Position numbers and translations under genes: made by a program
Notes under the pieces: generated by a model
The model's database searches: none
Told to the model about the DNA's origin: nothing
What the model saw: only the letters and a program-made list of their open reading frames with translations
NCBI RefSeq assembly: GCF_902167635.1
Contig: NZ_CABHMS010000009.1
Span: forward strand, 1 to 64,000
Reading direction: 5' to 3'
Source of the DNA: Chitinophaga vietnamensis
GTDB taxonomy: Bacteria > Bacteroidota > Bacteroidia > Chitinophagales > Chitinophagaceae
Length of the DNA stretch: 64,000 nucleotides
Part shown: positions 18,901 to 28,277 of the stretch, piece after piece
Position numbering within the stretch: the first letter of the stretch is position 1
Layout: the number at the start of each line of letters is the position of its first letter

Positions 18901-20749
18901 CATCGACAATGATTCTATCGGTGTGCTGTCGATCGATGGCTCCTATCATCAGGCAACCGGGGTGGCCACCTTCGCCGTGAAATCCGATAATGAAGGCAGG
19001 AGCTTCCTCGCGCAGGGCCGCGTGGGGCTATCTTCCGCGGATAAAGGTCTCGACGCTACCGTGGATCTCGGCGGCATGTCTATCAGTCTGCTCAATAAAT
19101 ACCTGGTGGGTTATGTTTCAGACCTGAGCGGCAGCGTAAGCGGTAAGATCAATGTGAGCGGCACTACCGACCAGCCCTCCTTCAAAGGGGCGCTGCAACT
19201 GGATACGGTGGCCGTCACGGTCAACTATCTCGGTACGAGGTACCGCATTCCCAAACTGAATGTGAATGTGGATGATAACCTCATCGAGTTCGGCAGCTTC
19301 ACCCTCATCGACAAGTATAACACCAGAGGCACGGCCAGCGGGTATATCAGCCATGATCACTTCGACAAGCTGAACTTCGATTTTGATGTAACCGGGCGCC
19401 ATTTCCTCTTCCTCAATACCTCCGCTACTGACAACGATTTGTTTTATGGAGATGTGATCGCCGATGGAAAAGTATATTTCTCCGGACCGCTGAACGACCT
19501 GCAATTGCATGTGCTGGCGCGTCCCCTCCAGGGCACGCATTTTTATCTGCCCATATCCGACAGCAAGGATATCGGTAAATATGATTACATCACTTTCAAG
19601 ACTTATGGTAAAGAGATAAAAGAGACGAAGAAGAAGAAAGACAATACCAAACTCACCGTGAAGCTGGACATCGCCGCTAATCCTGACGCACAGATCGATG
19701 TGATCCTCGACGCCACTACGGGCGACGTGATCTCTGCCAATGGCACCGGCAACCTGCAGATCATCGCTAACACCGAAGGCGATTTCAATATGTATGGCAA
19801 CTATGAGATCAACAATGGTTCCTACAACTTCACGTTCCAGCGTGTTACCAGCTGGAAATTTGATATCGAGAAAAACAGCAGCATCAGCTGGAATGGCGAT
19901 CCCCGCGAGGCCAAGATGAATATCACGGCCAAGTACTCCCTGCCGAAGGTGAGCCTCTACAACCTGCTGGGGCAGGCCGCCACGCTGGCTACCAACGACA
20001 AGCTGGCTACCCGCCAGGAGAAAGTGGATGTGCTCATCTCACTGCGCGGCGCGCTCATGAAGCCGGACATTACTTACTCTATCGAGTTGCCCGATGTGGG
20101 CACCATGTCTTACGAGAGTGGTGTAGCCGCTAAACTGAAAGAGATCAACAACGACCAGAACAAGGCGCTGTTGCAGATCTACGGGCTGCTGATCGCCAAC
20201 CAGTTCCTGCCGGATGATGCCGGCGGTGGCGCCAATGTGGGCATCACTGGTAAGAATAGCGTGGGCCAGGCTCTCTCTGCACAGGCTTCTGCTATCCTCA
20301 ACAATATCACCGGCGCCCTGCTCAAAGGCAGTGGCATCGGTATCAACGTCAACTACCGCGCGTACAATGTGGGCGGGGTCGATAATTCATCAGTAGATCG
20401 TAACCAGGTGAGCGCCGGTGTTACCAGTACTTTATTTAATAACCGTTTCCGTTTGTATGCCGGCGGCGACTACGACTGGGGCAAAACCGCTACGGCGGCC
20501 AGCAGCAACCGTTTCGCGGGCGACTTCCGCCTGGAATACCTGCTTACGCCGGATGGCCGTTTCCGTATCAATGCCTTCAGTAAATCAGACTATGATATCT
20601 ATAACCTTAACAACCGTACGAAATCAGGTCTGGGTATTTCCTATGTAAGGGAGTACAACCGCTTCTCTGAATTATTTGCCCGCCGCAAACGCACGCCCCT
20701 CCTCGATTCGCTGAGGGCAGCCCGGCAAGATAGCACACAAAATAAATAA
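15983..20749 (+). CDS. tamB: Translocation/assembly module TamB-like protein
   Basis: A 1,588-residue inner-membrane-anchored AsmA/TamB-type protein that forms a long beta-taco across the periplasm and helps move lipids or outer membrane proteins. After a basic RKVRK comes one membrane helix (LCLLGLIILIGILVNIP), then repetitive beta structure, and the C-terminal TamB (DUF490) domain from about residue 1130 to 1540, with GNYEINNGSYNFTFQ and the late ITGKNSVGQALSAQA region. The frame has no ATG near its beginning. The CTG at 15983 would give the natural basic N-terminus, whereas a TTG at 16019 would cut into the membrane helix. An in-frame TAG at 15977 bounds the choice. No TamA-like gene is adjacent. 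Confidence 0.88.
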   Translation: MRKVRKILSVVLLCLLGLIILIGILVNIPAVQNYLVHVATARLSEQLNTRVEIQHVNLRLFNSMDLEGALIEDQHKDTLLYAGRLRLRITDWFFFQDKPVIKFIGLDDAQLNLIRHRNDSVWNYAFISDAFAPAHPDTSHTPSKGISLDLKKIDLHNIKINQVDAWVGEDMRATAKRIYLDAKNLDLQKHNIDIQELLLDKPSFIISSYASSPLRKKRVHPEAAPLVADTSKVPALRWNNDNWKLIIKELYIRDGLLGVDNPDDSTKITNGYFAPNHIRFGSINLALTNTSLVKDSVIGDLSLTTKERCGFEVKKLNCRFKMSPVEMEFNHLDLETNRSHIGDYYTMQYADINDMNDYINSVFMQARFKDCKLSSDDIAFFAPPLSSWKKEIKLNGKARGPVSNLKASDIDLDAGNTTHLKGTLEMRGLPDIYETFIDFRAEELVTTGNDVMQIMPIVKEVKTVRIDRLSSIRFAGSYTGFVNDFVAYGQFQTNLGKVNSDINFKTNRDIPVYSGSLTTSNFDLGALLDNSNIGEVSLDAKINGEGFNFKTLKSSVDADVKNISLYGYNYQNIKTKGEMSRKFFNGSLTANDPNLDMDFAGTIDFNQALPVFKFNSEIRKSDLKALHITEDSVTLQAKLDLNFAGNNIDNFDGSARMYEVSVFKDKKRLEFDSLAISTHVQDNMKILELAGSEVSGYVKGTYSFLELPNAFQLLLNKYYPSFFKAPNDRNIHEDFSFAFQFGQVAKLLKGFTTKLSGFDQTKVEGALNTNTGALSLNVNVPEAAYLGYRVQDLQVRGEGNFNKINLSTNLGKVFNGNNQVLQNTLLIASSSHDTSFIKLDLQSLDTTSLDGFYARVVTVPEGLKINFLNSAFTVNERQWNVAPGNEIYWSKHFLTVKNLRITRNDQSVTVETNEFNPDESKFIVTLKNLSLADVIPSQLITTRIEGVTDGTINISDPTQNLDINTALRTRQLRIDNDSIGVLSIDGSYHQATGVATFAVKSDNEGRSFLAQGRVGLSSADKGLDATVDLGGMSISLLNKYLVGYVSDLSGSVSGKINVSGTTDQPSFKGALQLDTVAVTVNYLGTRYRIPKLNVNVDDNLIEFGSFTLIDKYNTRGTASGYISHDHFDKLNFDFDVTGRHFLFLNTSATDNDLFYGDVIADGKVYFSGPLNDLQLHVLARPLQGTHFYLPISDSKDIGKYDYITFKTYGKEIKETKKKKDNTKLTVKLDIAANPDAQIDVILDATTGDVISANGTGNLQIIANTEGDFNMYGNYEINNGSYNFTFQRVTSWKFDIEKNSSISWNGDPREAKMNITAKYSLPKVSLYNLLGQAATLATNDKLATRQEKVDVLISLRGALMKPDITYSIELPDVGTMSYESGVAAKLKEINNDQNKALLQIYGLLIANQFLPDDAGGGANVGITGKNSVGQALSAQASAILNNITGALLKGSGIGINVNYRAYNVGGVDNSSVDRNQVSAGVTSTLFNNRFRLYAGGDYDWGKTATAASSNRFAGDFRLEYLLTPDGRFRINAFSKSDYDIYNLNNRTKSGLGISYVREYNRFSELFARRKRTPLLDSLRAARQDSTQNK

Positions 20750-20831
20750 TTACGGATTACGAATTAATAATTACGGCCCACAGCGTATACATACACGGTG
20801 GGCCGTAATTATTAATTCGTAATTCGTAATT
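20748..20831. repeat. Long hairpin of the dispersed aattacgg family
   Basis: Arms of 34 bases (aattacggattacgaatt ... ggcccac and its complement, one mismatch) enclose a 16-base loop. It lies between convergent tamB and ribBA. Its arms are almost identical to those of the hairpin at 49959-50046, while the loops differ, so these are two copies of one element. Confidence 0.9.
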
Positions 20832-20845
20832 GCCGAAGGCAAAAA

Positions 20846-22048
20846 TTATCCTTTCAGTATCTCATGTCCGAGCTTATCGCGCTTGGTTCTGAGATAGTTT
20901 TCGTTATGCGGGTTGGGATGTATTTCGATGGGAACGTTTTCCACTACTTCCAGTCCGTAGCCGGCGAGGCCTGCGCGTTTGCGCGGGTTGTTGGTGATGA
21001 GGCGAAGTTTGGAGATGTTGAGGTGGCGGAGTATCTGGGCGCCAACGCCATAATCGCGTTCATCCATTTTGAAACCCAGTTCCAGGTTGGCTTCTACGGT
21101 GTCGCGGCCTTCTTCCTGAAGTTTGTAGGCTTTCAGTTTATTCATGAGGCCAATGCCGCGGCCTTCCTGGTTCATATATAATATGAGTCCTTTCCCTTCT
21201 TTTTCCACCATCTGCATGGCGGCATGCAGTTGTTCGCCACAGTCGCAGCGCAGGGAATGGAGGATGTCGCCGGTAACGCAGGAGGAGTGTACCCTTACGA
21301 GTACTGGCTCGCCCGGTTCCCAGTCGCCTTTCTTCAGCGCCATGTGGATATCGTTGGAGTTGAGTTGTTTGAATGCGATGAGTTCAAAGTTGCCGTATTT
21401 GGTGGGCATCTGTACCCTTACGCCTTCTTCTATCAGCGTTTCCTTTTCGAGTTGATAGGTGATGAGGTCTTTGATGGAGATAAGTTTCAGCCCGAATTTG
21501 GTGGCGATCTCGCGGAGTTGCGGGAGCCGGGCCATGGAGCCGTCTTCATTCATGATTTCTACGAGTACGCCTGCTGGCTCAAATCCGGCGAGGCGGGCGA
21601 GGTCGATGGTGGCTTCGGTGTGGCCGGATCGGCGAAGAACGCCGCCTGTTTTGGCTTTCAGCGGGAAGATGTGGCCGGGTTTACCCAGTTCTTCCGGTTT
21701 GGTGGCCGGATCGATGAGCGCCTGAACGGTTTTGGCCCTGTCGTGTGCGGAGATGCCCGTGGTGCAGCCATGTCCGAGCAGGTCCACGGATACGGTGAAG
21801 GGGGTCTGGTGCAGGGCGGTATTATCACGAACCATGAGGTCCAGTCCCAGCTCTTCGCAACGCTCTTCTACCAGCGGTGCGCAGATCAGGCCGCGGCCAT
21901 GCATGCTCATAAAGTTGATGATCTCGGGTGTTACGTTGCGGGCGGCAGTTACAAAATCCCCCTCGTTCTCACGGTCTTCATCATCCACCACAATTACCAG
22001 CTTACCATTTTTTATATCTTCTATTGCTGCTTCTATTGTATCTAACAT
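20846..22048 (-). CDS. ribBA: Bifunctional riboflavin enzyme RibBA
   Basis: A 400-residue fusion that makes both riboflavin precursors. The N-terminal half is 3,4-dihydroxy-2-butanone-4-phosphate synthase ([11 protein letters not shown] near residue 25, RRSGHTEA near 145). The C-terminal half is GTP cyclohydrolase II, with zinc cysteines in [17 protein letters not shown] and the [11 protein letters not shown] loop. The frame extends 13 codons upstream, but [12 protein letters not shown] at 22048 is the natural start, and a good -7 element lies at 22085-22092. No FMN riboswitch fits, since the predicted 5' UTR is only about 30 bases. Confidence 0.96.
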   Translation of the reverse strand: MLDTIEAAIEDIKNGKLVIVVDDEDRENEGDFVTAARNVTPEIINFMSMHGRGLICAPLVEERCEELGLDLMVRDNTALHQTPFTVSVDLLGHGCTTGISAHDRAKTVQALIDPATKPEELGKPGHIFPLKAKTGGVLRRSGHTEATIDLARLAGFEPAGVLVEIMNEDGSMARLPQLREIATKFGLKLISIKDLITYQLEKETLIEEGVRVQMPTKYGNFELIAFKQLNSNDIHMALKKGDWEPGEPVLVRVHSSCVTGDILHSLRCDCGEQLHAAMQMVEKEGKGLILYMNQEGRGIGLMNKLKAYKLQEEGRDTVEANLELGFKMDERDYGVGAQILRHLNISKLRLITNNPRKRAGLAGYGLEVVENVPIEIHPNPHNENYLRTKRDKLGHEILKG

Positions 22049-22084
22049 ATAAATTATCCTCTGGTCAATTAATATAGAATGGCG

Positions 22085-22092
22085 CAAAGTTA
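22085..22092 (-). promoter_or_regulatory. TAnnTTTG -7 promoter element for ribBA
   Basis: TAACTTTG on the minus strand, 37 bases before the ribBA ATG, matches the Bacteroidota -7 consensus. It lies inside the extended open frame, which supports the shorter ribBA start. Confidence 0.5.
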
Positions 22093-22306
22093 CGACTTAA
22101 ACCTGTGAAAAAACGAGGGCGCCGGAAAGCCCTGCGGCGGCGCTTATACAATGGAGATCAAGAAAAGTTTAAGCGGTCTGGCGCTTTTACGCATTAACAT
22201 TAACTTCCATTTGATAGTTTATAATTTTTTGATAAATAACTGTGAAAATATCCTGCGAATATACCCTTCAGATATAGGGCTTTCAAACAATCGAAAAGGG
22301 GCCAAG

Positions 22307-22315
22307 TTATCCACA
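22307..22315 (+). other. Single DnaA-box-like 9-mer in a 353-bp divergent gap
   Basis: TTATCCACA is an exact match to the classical DnaA box. It lies in the AT-rich gap (22049-22401) between ribBA and the TonB receptor. Only one copy is visible, so this is not an origin. Apart from the ribBA promoter and a near-consensus -7 element (CATCTTTG, 22369-22376) for the receptor, I see nothing else in the gap. Confidence 0.3.
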
Positions 22316-22401
22316 GAGGGCTTAACAATTTGTTAATTCGGAGTTAAATTTTAACCACGATTATTTATCATCTTTGCGCCATGAATCAAACTTCTCTAAT
22401 C

Positions 22402-25400
22402 ATGGGATTTAGAAAATTACTTCTTACATTTTCTTTATTACTCACAGTCCTTTTTACCTATGCTCAGGTAACGACAAGTAGCATGACTGGCGTTGTTACA
22501 GACGCAAAGGGCCAGGCCCTGATCGGCGCCACCGTTAAGGCAACCCACACTCCTACCGGTACTGTATATGGTACTACTACCCGCGAAAGTGGTGAGTTTA
22601 CCATCCCCAACATGCGTGTTGGCGGCCCGTACAAGGTAGAAATTTCCTTTATCAGCTACAGCACTGAAACTTTGAACGAGCTGTATCTGAAACTGGGTAC
22701 ACCGCTGAAACTCAGCATAAAGCTGAATGAAGGCGCCCAATCACTGAAAGAAGTGAACATCACTGCCTCCAAAGCGATCGCACAAGGCAATGGCGGTACT
22801 GCCATGAACGTTTCCCGCGCGCAGCTCGATGTGTTGCCGACTGTAAACAGGAGCGTACAGGATTTCGTAAGACTGAGCCCTCAGGCTGCTGTTTCTACCA
22901 ATGGTAAAGACGGTTCGCCAATGGGGATCTCTTTCGGCGGTCAGAGTAACAAGTACAACCAATTCGCTGTGGATGGTGCTGTTACCAACGACGTATTCGG
23001 CTTGTCTGCCTCCGGTACTAACGGTGGCCAGGCTGGCGCCAACCCCATCTCTATTGAAACAATCGACCAGTTACAAATCGTATTAAACCCTTATGACGTA
23101 AAACAGAGCGGCTTCACCGGCGGCGGTATCAATGCTATCACCAAGAGTGGTACCAATAACTTCCACGGCGCAGCTTACCTTTATTACCAGACCCAGGGCC
23201 TGGTAGGTAAAGCTCCGGATTCCACCCGTCAGAAGTATGGCGACTTTACCAGTAAAGTATTCGGTGCTTCACTGGGCGGTCCGATCATCAAAAACAAACT
23301 GTTCTTTTTTGTAAACGCAGAAAGAAGTGTAAGGAATAATCCGATCGACTTCAACCCTGCTGCCGGCGGTTCCAACGTTACTGTAGACGAGCTGAAAAGC
23401 ATCTACAATTTCGTGAAAACCAAATACAACGTTGACCTGGGCGGCTATACCGACCAGCAACGCGACAAAACCGCTACCACATTGTTTGGCCGTATCGACT
23501 GGAACATCAACGCAGTGCACAAACTGACCATTCGCCACAACTACCTGAATGCCAGTGATCTCATTTATAGCAGAGGTTCCAGCTCCGCCGCTTTCTTCAA
23601 TGATTATTATACTTTCCCTTCAAAAAGTAACTCCAGCGTAATCGAGTTGAACTCCAACTTCTCCAATAAGCTGAGCAACGAACTGAGGGTAGGTTATAAT
23701 AATGTAAAAGACAGAAGAAGTTACATTGGCCAACCTTTCCCGACCGTTACCATCAATGATAACGGCCGTACTATCAACCTGGGTAGTGAATTCTCTTCTA
23801 CTGCCAACGCGCTGGATCAGAGCATCTGGACCATCACCGATAACCTCACCATGTACAAAGGCAAACACACCATCACTGTTGGTGCAAACGCTGAGATCTA
23901 CAAGATCAAAAATACCTTCATCCAGGGTGCTTTCGGTTCTTATGTTTACGATTCTATCGCCGGTTTCATCAACAACCTGAAACCAAGACAATATCAGATC
24001 AACTATACCACTGCCGACTCTACTATGAGAGATGGTATTGGTTTCAAAGCTGCGCAGATCGGCTTCTACGCACAGGATGAATGGAACATCAGAAGAAACT
24101 TCACCCTGACTTATGGTGTGAGAGTAGACATTCCGATCTTCCCGACCACACCTCCTGATAACGTGGCGTTCTCTAAAGACCCTGCATTCGCTGGCTACTC
24201 TACCACTACCATTCCGAAATCCCGCCCGCTCATCGCTCCGCGCGTAGGCTTCAACTGGGATGTGACTAACGATGGTAAAACTATCATCCGTGGTGGTGCT
24301 GGTATCTTCACCGGCCGTGTGCCATTCGTATGGATCTCCAACCAGTACGGCAATACCGGTAACGTATATACGAACGTGAACCTGAGCGGCGCCGGTTTAC
24401 CTGCTGCCTTCCGTTTCAACTACGATGGCAACAGTCCGTTCTACGGTCAATACTCTGCTGCTAACCTGGCTGCAATGGGCGCCAATGTGGGCTCCAGACC
24501 GTCCAACATCAACCTGTCTGACAAGGATTTCAAATTCCCTCAGATGTTCAAAACCAACCTGGCTGTTGAAAGACAACTGCCTTGGGGTATGACAGGTACC
24601 ATTGAAGGTAACTTCACCAAAACGCTGAACAACGCTATCTGGGAAAACCTGAACATTATTCCTACCGGCGATAGCGTAGCACTGGGTGGCGGTATCAAAA
24701 GACCTACCTGGAAAAAGAAAACTACCAACTGGGGCGATCAGATCCTCCTGCTGAAAAATACCAACGAAGGTTATACTTATAACGTATCTGCCGAGTTGAC
24801 CAAAACAACCAGCAATGGCCTGTTCTTTAAAGTAGGTTATTCTTACGGTGATTCATATGCCATTAACGACGGTACTTCTTCTACTGCAGGTTCTAACTGG
24901 CGCTTCGGCCCCAATATTAATGGTCTGAATAATCTGGAACTGGCCCGCTCCAACTACAGCATGGGCAGCCGTGTACTGGCGGTGGTTTCAAAAACATTCA
25001 AATATGGTAAGGAAAATAAATTCCGTACAACTGTTACCTTGTTCTACAACGGTCAGTCCGGCATTCCTTATTCATGGGTATACTTCAACACAGTTGATCC
25101 TACCGGCGACGACCTCGGTTCCAACGGTAACAACGACCTGATCTACATCCCGAAAGCAACAGAAGTAGCCACTATGACCTTCGATCCTATCAGCCAGAAG
25201 GATTCTAAAGGTAATGTGATCTACACCCGTTCTCAGGATCAGCAACGTGCTGACCTCGAGCGCCTGATCACCAATGATGGCTACCTGAGCAAACACCGTG
25301 GCGAGAACGCGAAGAAAAATGCCGTACGTACGCCGTTTGAAAACATCTTCGATTTCAAAGTGGCACAAGTACTGCCAATCTTCAAACAACACAAACTCGA

Positions 25401-25641
25401 GATCACATTTGATGTGCTGAACGTAGGTAACCTCCTGAACAAAGACTGGGGCAGAACTTACTTCATCGCCAACAATGCCTCCACTCCGCTCACATTCAGA
25501 AAACTGGATGCCGCCGGCAACCCTGTTTTCCAATATGACAGAAGAAGAGAGATTAATGGTTTCGGTGATGAAAAGCCTTACTACATCAACAACTTCACTG
25601 CTCGCTGGAGAGGTCAATTAGGCCTGCGTTACAGCTTCTAA
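22402..25641 (+). CDS. Oar-like TonB-dependent receptor
   Basis: A 1,079-residue outer membrane protein. A signal peptide (MGFRKLLLTFSLLLTVLF, TYAQ) is followed by a carboxypeptidase-regulatory-like domain (SMTGVVTDAKGQALIGATV), a plug beginning near VNRSVQDFVRLSPQA and a large barrel ending GLRYSF. It lacks the SusC-type linker motif and has no SusD partner, as expected for Oar-type receptors. An ATG also exists seven codons upstream (22381), but it lies only four bases after the near-consensus -7 element, so 22402 is the more likely start. Codon choice is rich in GGT, AAC and CTG, suggesting high expression. Confidence 0.92.
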   Translation: MGFRKLLLTFSLLLTVLFTYAQVTTSSMTGVVTDAKGQALIGATVKATHTPTGTVYGTTTRESGEFTIPNMRVGGPYKVEISFISYSTETLNELYLKLGTPLKLSIKLNEGAQSLKEVNITASKAIAQGNGGTAMNVSRAQLDVLPTVNRSVQDFVRLSPQAAVSTNGKDGSPMGISFGGQSNKYNQFAVDGAVTNDVFGLSASGTNGGQAGANPISIETIDQLQIVLNPYDVKQSGFTGGGINAITKSGTNNFHGAAYLYYQTQGLVGKAPDSTRQKYGDFTSKVFGASLGGPIIKNKLFFFVNAERSVRNNPIDFNPAAGGSNVTVDELKSIYNFVKTKYNVDLGGYTDQQRDKTATTLFGRIDWNINAVHKLTIRHNYLNASDLIYSRGSSSAAFFNDYYTFPSKSNSSVIELNSNFSNKLSNELRVGYNNVKDRRSYIGQPFPTVTINDNGRTINLGSEFSSTANALDQSIWTITDNLTMYKGKHTITVGANAEIYKIKNTFIQGAFGSYVYDSIAGFINNLKPRQYQINYTTADSTMRDGIGFKAAQIGFYAQDEWNIRRNFTLTYGVRVDIPIFPTTPPDNVAFSKDPAFAGYSTTTIPKSRPLIAPRVGFNWDVTNDGKTIIRGGAGIFTGRVPFVWISNQYGNTGNVYTNVNLSGAGLPAAFRFNYDGNSPFYGQYSAANLAAMGANVGSRPSNINLSDKDFKFPQMFKTNLAVERQLPWGMTGTIEGNFTKTLNNAIWENLNIIPTGDSVALGGGIKRPTWKKKTTNWGDQILLLKNTNEGYTYNVSAELTKTTSNGLFFKVGYSYGDSYAINDGTSSTAGSNWRFGPNINGLNNLELARSNYSMGSRVLAVVSKTFKYGKENKFRTTVTLFYNGQSGIPYSWVYFNTVDPTGDDLGSNGNNDLIYIPKATEVATMTFDPISQKDSKGNVIYTRSQDQQRADLERLITNDGYLSKHRGENAKKNAVRTPFENIFDFKVAQVLPIFKQHKLEITFDVLNVGNLLNKDWGRTYFIANNASTPLTFRKLDAAGNPVFQYDRRREINGFGDEKPYYINNFTARWRGQLGLRYSF

Positions 25642-25722
25642 TAGCCGCACAAGATATCTTCAATAGAAAAGGCGCCGCAGATCTGCGGCGCCTTTTCTAT
25701 TGAAGATATCTTGTGCGGCTAT
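25641..25722. repeat. 82-bp perfect palindrome directly after the receptor stop codon
   Basis: Two 41-base arms, from atagccgcacaagatatctt inward to gcgccgcaga, are exact complements with no loop. The first base is the last base of the TAA stop. The centre is GC-rich (ggcgccgcag/ctgcggcgcc), with a following ttttct. On RNA it would form a very stable hairpin at the 3' end of the receptor message, likely a terminator or RNA stabiliser. Confidence 0.95.
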
Positions 25723-25829
25723 GAATACAGTACAGCGATATTTTCGCAGTATCATCTAATAATTTAGTGATTGAATACCCTGTCATCTTTTATAACTGTA
25801 CTGTTTTTATAACCTTAACCTATATTACC

Positions 25830-28217
25830 ATGCGAAAACCTCTACTATTATTTTTCCTACTTGTTTATGGCGCCCTATCCGCTGTTGTATCGGCACAAAA
25901 TTGTCCGATCAGGACCGTTACAACCAAATGGGATGGCCCGGGAACCAGCAATACCTGGAATTGGAGCACTGCGTTTTATGATAACGTGTATATAAAGAAC
26001 CGAAGCTACACCACCATCGCTTCTCCATTCTACGCCCCCACTTCCACTTTGCAGAACCCTAATCTTATTTTTCTGCAATCACCAGTAGTAAAAGAGTTAT
26101 TGCCGGAAGACGGATGGGAGCTGTTGGTAAAAGATTTCGGTAATAATGTGAACTTACCTGCAACAGCGGTCACCAATCCTTTCTTCGCCCTGTATAACCG
26201 GTACACAGGGACCATAAGGGCTTTCTTTATGGTGATAGATCCCCTGGCCGGAAACAACAATGGAGCAACTATAAGCCTGATGTTTGAAAGTGGCCCCGGG
26301 GGCAATGAAAGCGCCTTACTGGCATTTGCCAATCCAATTACCAGCTCTGTAGATAAATTCGTAAAGGGCAGCATGCTCCGCATGCCCAATAAATATTCCA
26401 ACGAATATGATTATTGGTTGTTTGCTGATTTTCCCGTGGCATATGATCCATGTACCTGTGTATATAATTCTAAAATTACTTTCACCGTTCAGTTAATTGA
26501 AACCACCAATGCCTCGCTTTCCATCAAGCTCAAAGGTGCTTCCACAGGGTCTATCAAAGAAGTGATCAAAGCAGCTCCTGCAGGCGTACAATCATCATTG
26601 GAAAGTAATTCAGTGCTGGATTGGGTAAATGGTGTTGTAAAATCAGGTACAGAAGGATACAAAAGCTGGCAGGGCTTCAGCACAGCAATAAATGGTGTAA
26701 AAGATGCGATAGTGACCGCTAATCCGGGTCAGTCACAGAAAATAACGCAGGAATTGTCGGGCATATTAAACATTGCTAAAGCCATTCCTTATGTGGGCGC
26801 CGTGGCAGGTGTACTCGACTTCTTTATTGGTGGAGGTAAGAATGCTGCACGATCTGCGCCGATGGCTTTTGAAGCCAACCTTCAGCACGTTATCAATGGT
26901 ACAGCCGATGGTAAACTGGAATTGTCCACCGTAAGAGGCTATCGTACCATTTGTACACCAGGCGCCAATAACACCGGTACCATCACTGCTATACCTACCT
27001 ATGATAACCCCCTTGGAGTATTTACCCTGATGGAAACCCCTAAAGTGGAATTTTTACAATATCAACGAATATATACTACTTCCATCGGTTATACAGCCCC
27101 GAATCCTTCATACGATCCAAACTGTGCACCCACTCCCGACGACCCCTATAAATGTGATGGTAACACACCTTACATTAATGGTTCGATCGGTACGCTTGAT
27201 GATAAAATCCGTGTTTACAAAGTGAGCGCACCGATCAAATATGTGCTTAACCCCGCCGCAAAAGTAGATCTGATAGATCTAAAAGTTGCCCTGGTAGTCT
27301 ATGATACTATGTATCATGAACACTGGAACACACCCGCTACCTTTGGTAATGTTGCTCCCTATACCTCGCTGAATGGGCAATTAAACAATATGGGGTATGA
27401 ATATGAGAATGACATACGCTACAGAACACCGTTTGTTTCCCTAAACTGTATTAATAATACCAGCATTGCGGTGGTCATGAGTAACAATATCAATGGCAGG
27501 CTGATCATGCCAACAGATATATACCTGAAAGTGAAAGCCATTTTCCGCAGACAAGATGCAGGCCCCAATACACAGGACATTCTGTTCATAGGCACTTATA
27601 AAACAGACCAGGCGCGTTCGGCAGCAGATCCGGGTAACCTGACCTTTACCTTGCAACCTACCAACAGAAAAGATGGCAATTCATTCGATATTCCACCTTA
27701 CGAGTACCCTAATACTTATTATTACCAGGCATCCCAGATTATATTCCCTATGCCGGTTCCTGGTATAGCAGGTCAGGATAGTCCAACTTTTCCTGCCGGA
27801 TGTCCTACCGGTATTCCTCCTGCACAGAATGCTTCACAGATCGCCGCTTTCTGTGGAGATCGTTCCAGGTATAATCCGCAAGTATTAGCTATGCTGGCGA
27901 ATGCGAAAGATTCATACCGCCCGGTAGAACCAATGGATTATAGAACGAAAGAGGCCCAGGAAAGAAAACTATGGAACAGCCCCAACCCCGTAAAAAATCA
28001 GACAACGATTTCTTTTGAACTGGATAAAGAAGAGAAAGTGTTATTGTATGTAAGTGATTTGAATGGACGTCAGATAAAAATGCTGATAGATAAAAGCCTT
28101 CCGGCAGGTACACACAACACGGTCTTTTATACTGATCAACTGAGCAGCGGTACCTACTTTTATACGCTGGTAGCGGGAAACAGGCATTATACCAACAAAC
28201 TGATTGTAACAAGATAG
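25830..28217 (+). CDS. Secreted protein with type IX secretion C-terminal signal
   Basis: A 795-residue protein. A signal peptide (MRKPLLLFFLLVYGALSAVV, then SAQ) starts at the ATG at 25830; an upstream in-frame start at 25767 would add 21 non-signal residues. The last 80 residues form a T9SS type A sorting domain: NSPNPVKNQTTISFEL, then LLYVSDLNGRQIKML, GTHNTVFYTDQLSSGTYFY and a terminal KLIVTR. The bulk has no domain I recognise. A mid-protein hydrophobic stretch (AIPYVGAVAGVLDFFIGGG, near 325) is unusual for a soluble cargo. Probably displayed on the cell surface or released. Confidence 0.85.
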   Translation: MRKPLLLFFLLVYGALSAVVSAQNCPIRTVTTKWDGPGTSNTWNWSTAFYDNVYIKNRSYTTIASPFYAPTSTLQNPNLIFLQSPVVKELLPEDGWELLVKDFGNNVNLPATAVTNPFFALYNRYTGTIRAFFMVIDPLAGNNNGATISLMFESGPGGNESALLAFANPITSSVDKFVKGSMLRMPNKYSNEYDYWLFADFPVAYDPCTCVYNSKITFTVQLIETTNASLSIKLKGASTGSIKEVIKAAPAGVQSSLESNSVLDWVNGVVKSGTEGYKSWQGFSTAINGVKDAIVTANPGQSQKITQELSGILNIAKAIPYVGAVAGVLDFFIGGGKNAARSAPMAFEANLQHVINGTADGKLELSTVRGYRTICTPGANNTGTITAIPTYDNPLGVFTLMETPKVEFLQYQRIYTTSIGYTAPNPSYDPNCAPTPDDPYKCDGNTPYINGSIGTLDDKIRVYKVSAPIKYVLNPAAKVDLIDLKVALVVYDTMYHEHWNTPATFGNVAPYTSLNGQLNNMGYEYENDIRYRTPFVSLNCINNTSIAVVMSNNINGRLIMPTDIYLKVKAIFRRQDAGPNTQDILFIGTYKTDQARSAADPGNLTFTLQPTNRKDGNSFDIPPYEYPNTYYYQASQIIFPMPVPGIAGQDSPTFPAGCPTGIPPAQNASQIAAFCGDRSRYNPQVLAMLANAKDSYRPVEPMDYRTKEAQERKLWNSPNPVKNQTTISFELDKEEKVLLYVSDLNGRQIKMLIDKSLPAGTHNTVFYTDQLSSGTYFYTLVAGNRHYTNKLIVTR

Positions 28218-28228
28218 TGGATATTTTG

Positions 28229-28259
28229 CCGGCACTCCGTGTCCTTATAGGAGTGCCGG
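28229..28259. terminator. Two-way terminator hairpin
   Basis: A 10-bp perfect stem (ccggcactcc / ggagtgccgg) with an 11-base loop lies between the convergent T9SS cargo gene and the esterase gene. Confidence 0.7.
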
Positions 28260-28277
28260 TATTCCCCAGGGAACTTT

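Noticed and set aside
22049-22110. FMN riboswitch upstream of ribBA
   Set aside because: The predicted leader is about 30 bases, too short for the RFN element, and its conserved sequence blocks are absent.
22049-22401. Possible replication origin (AT-rich with a DnaA box)
   Set aside because: Only one DnaA box is present and no dnaA, dnaN or gyrase genes are near.
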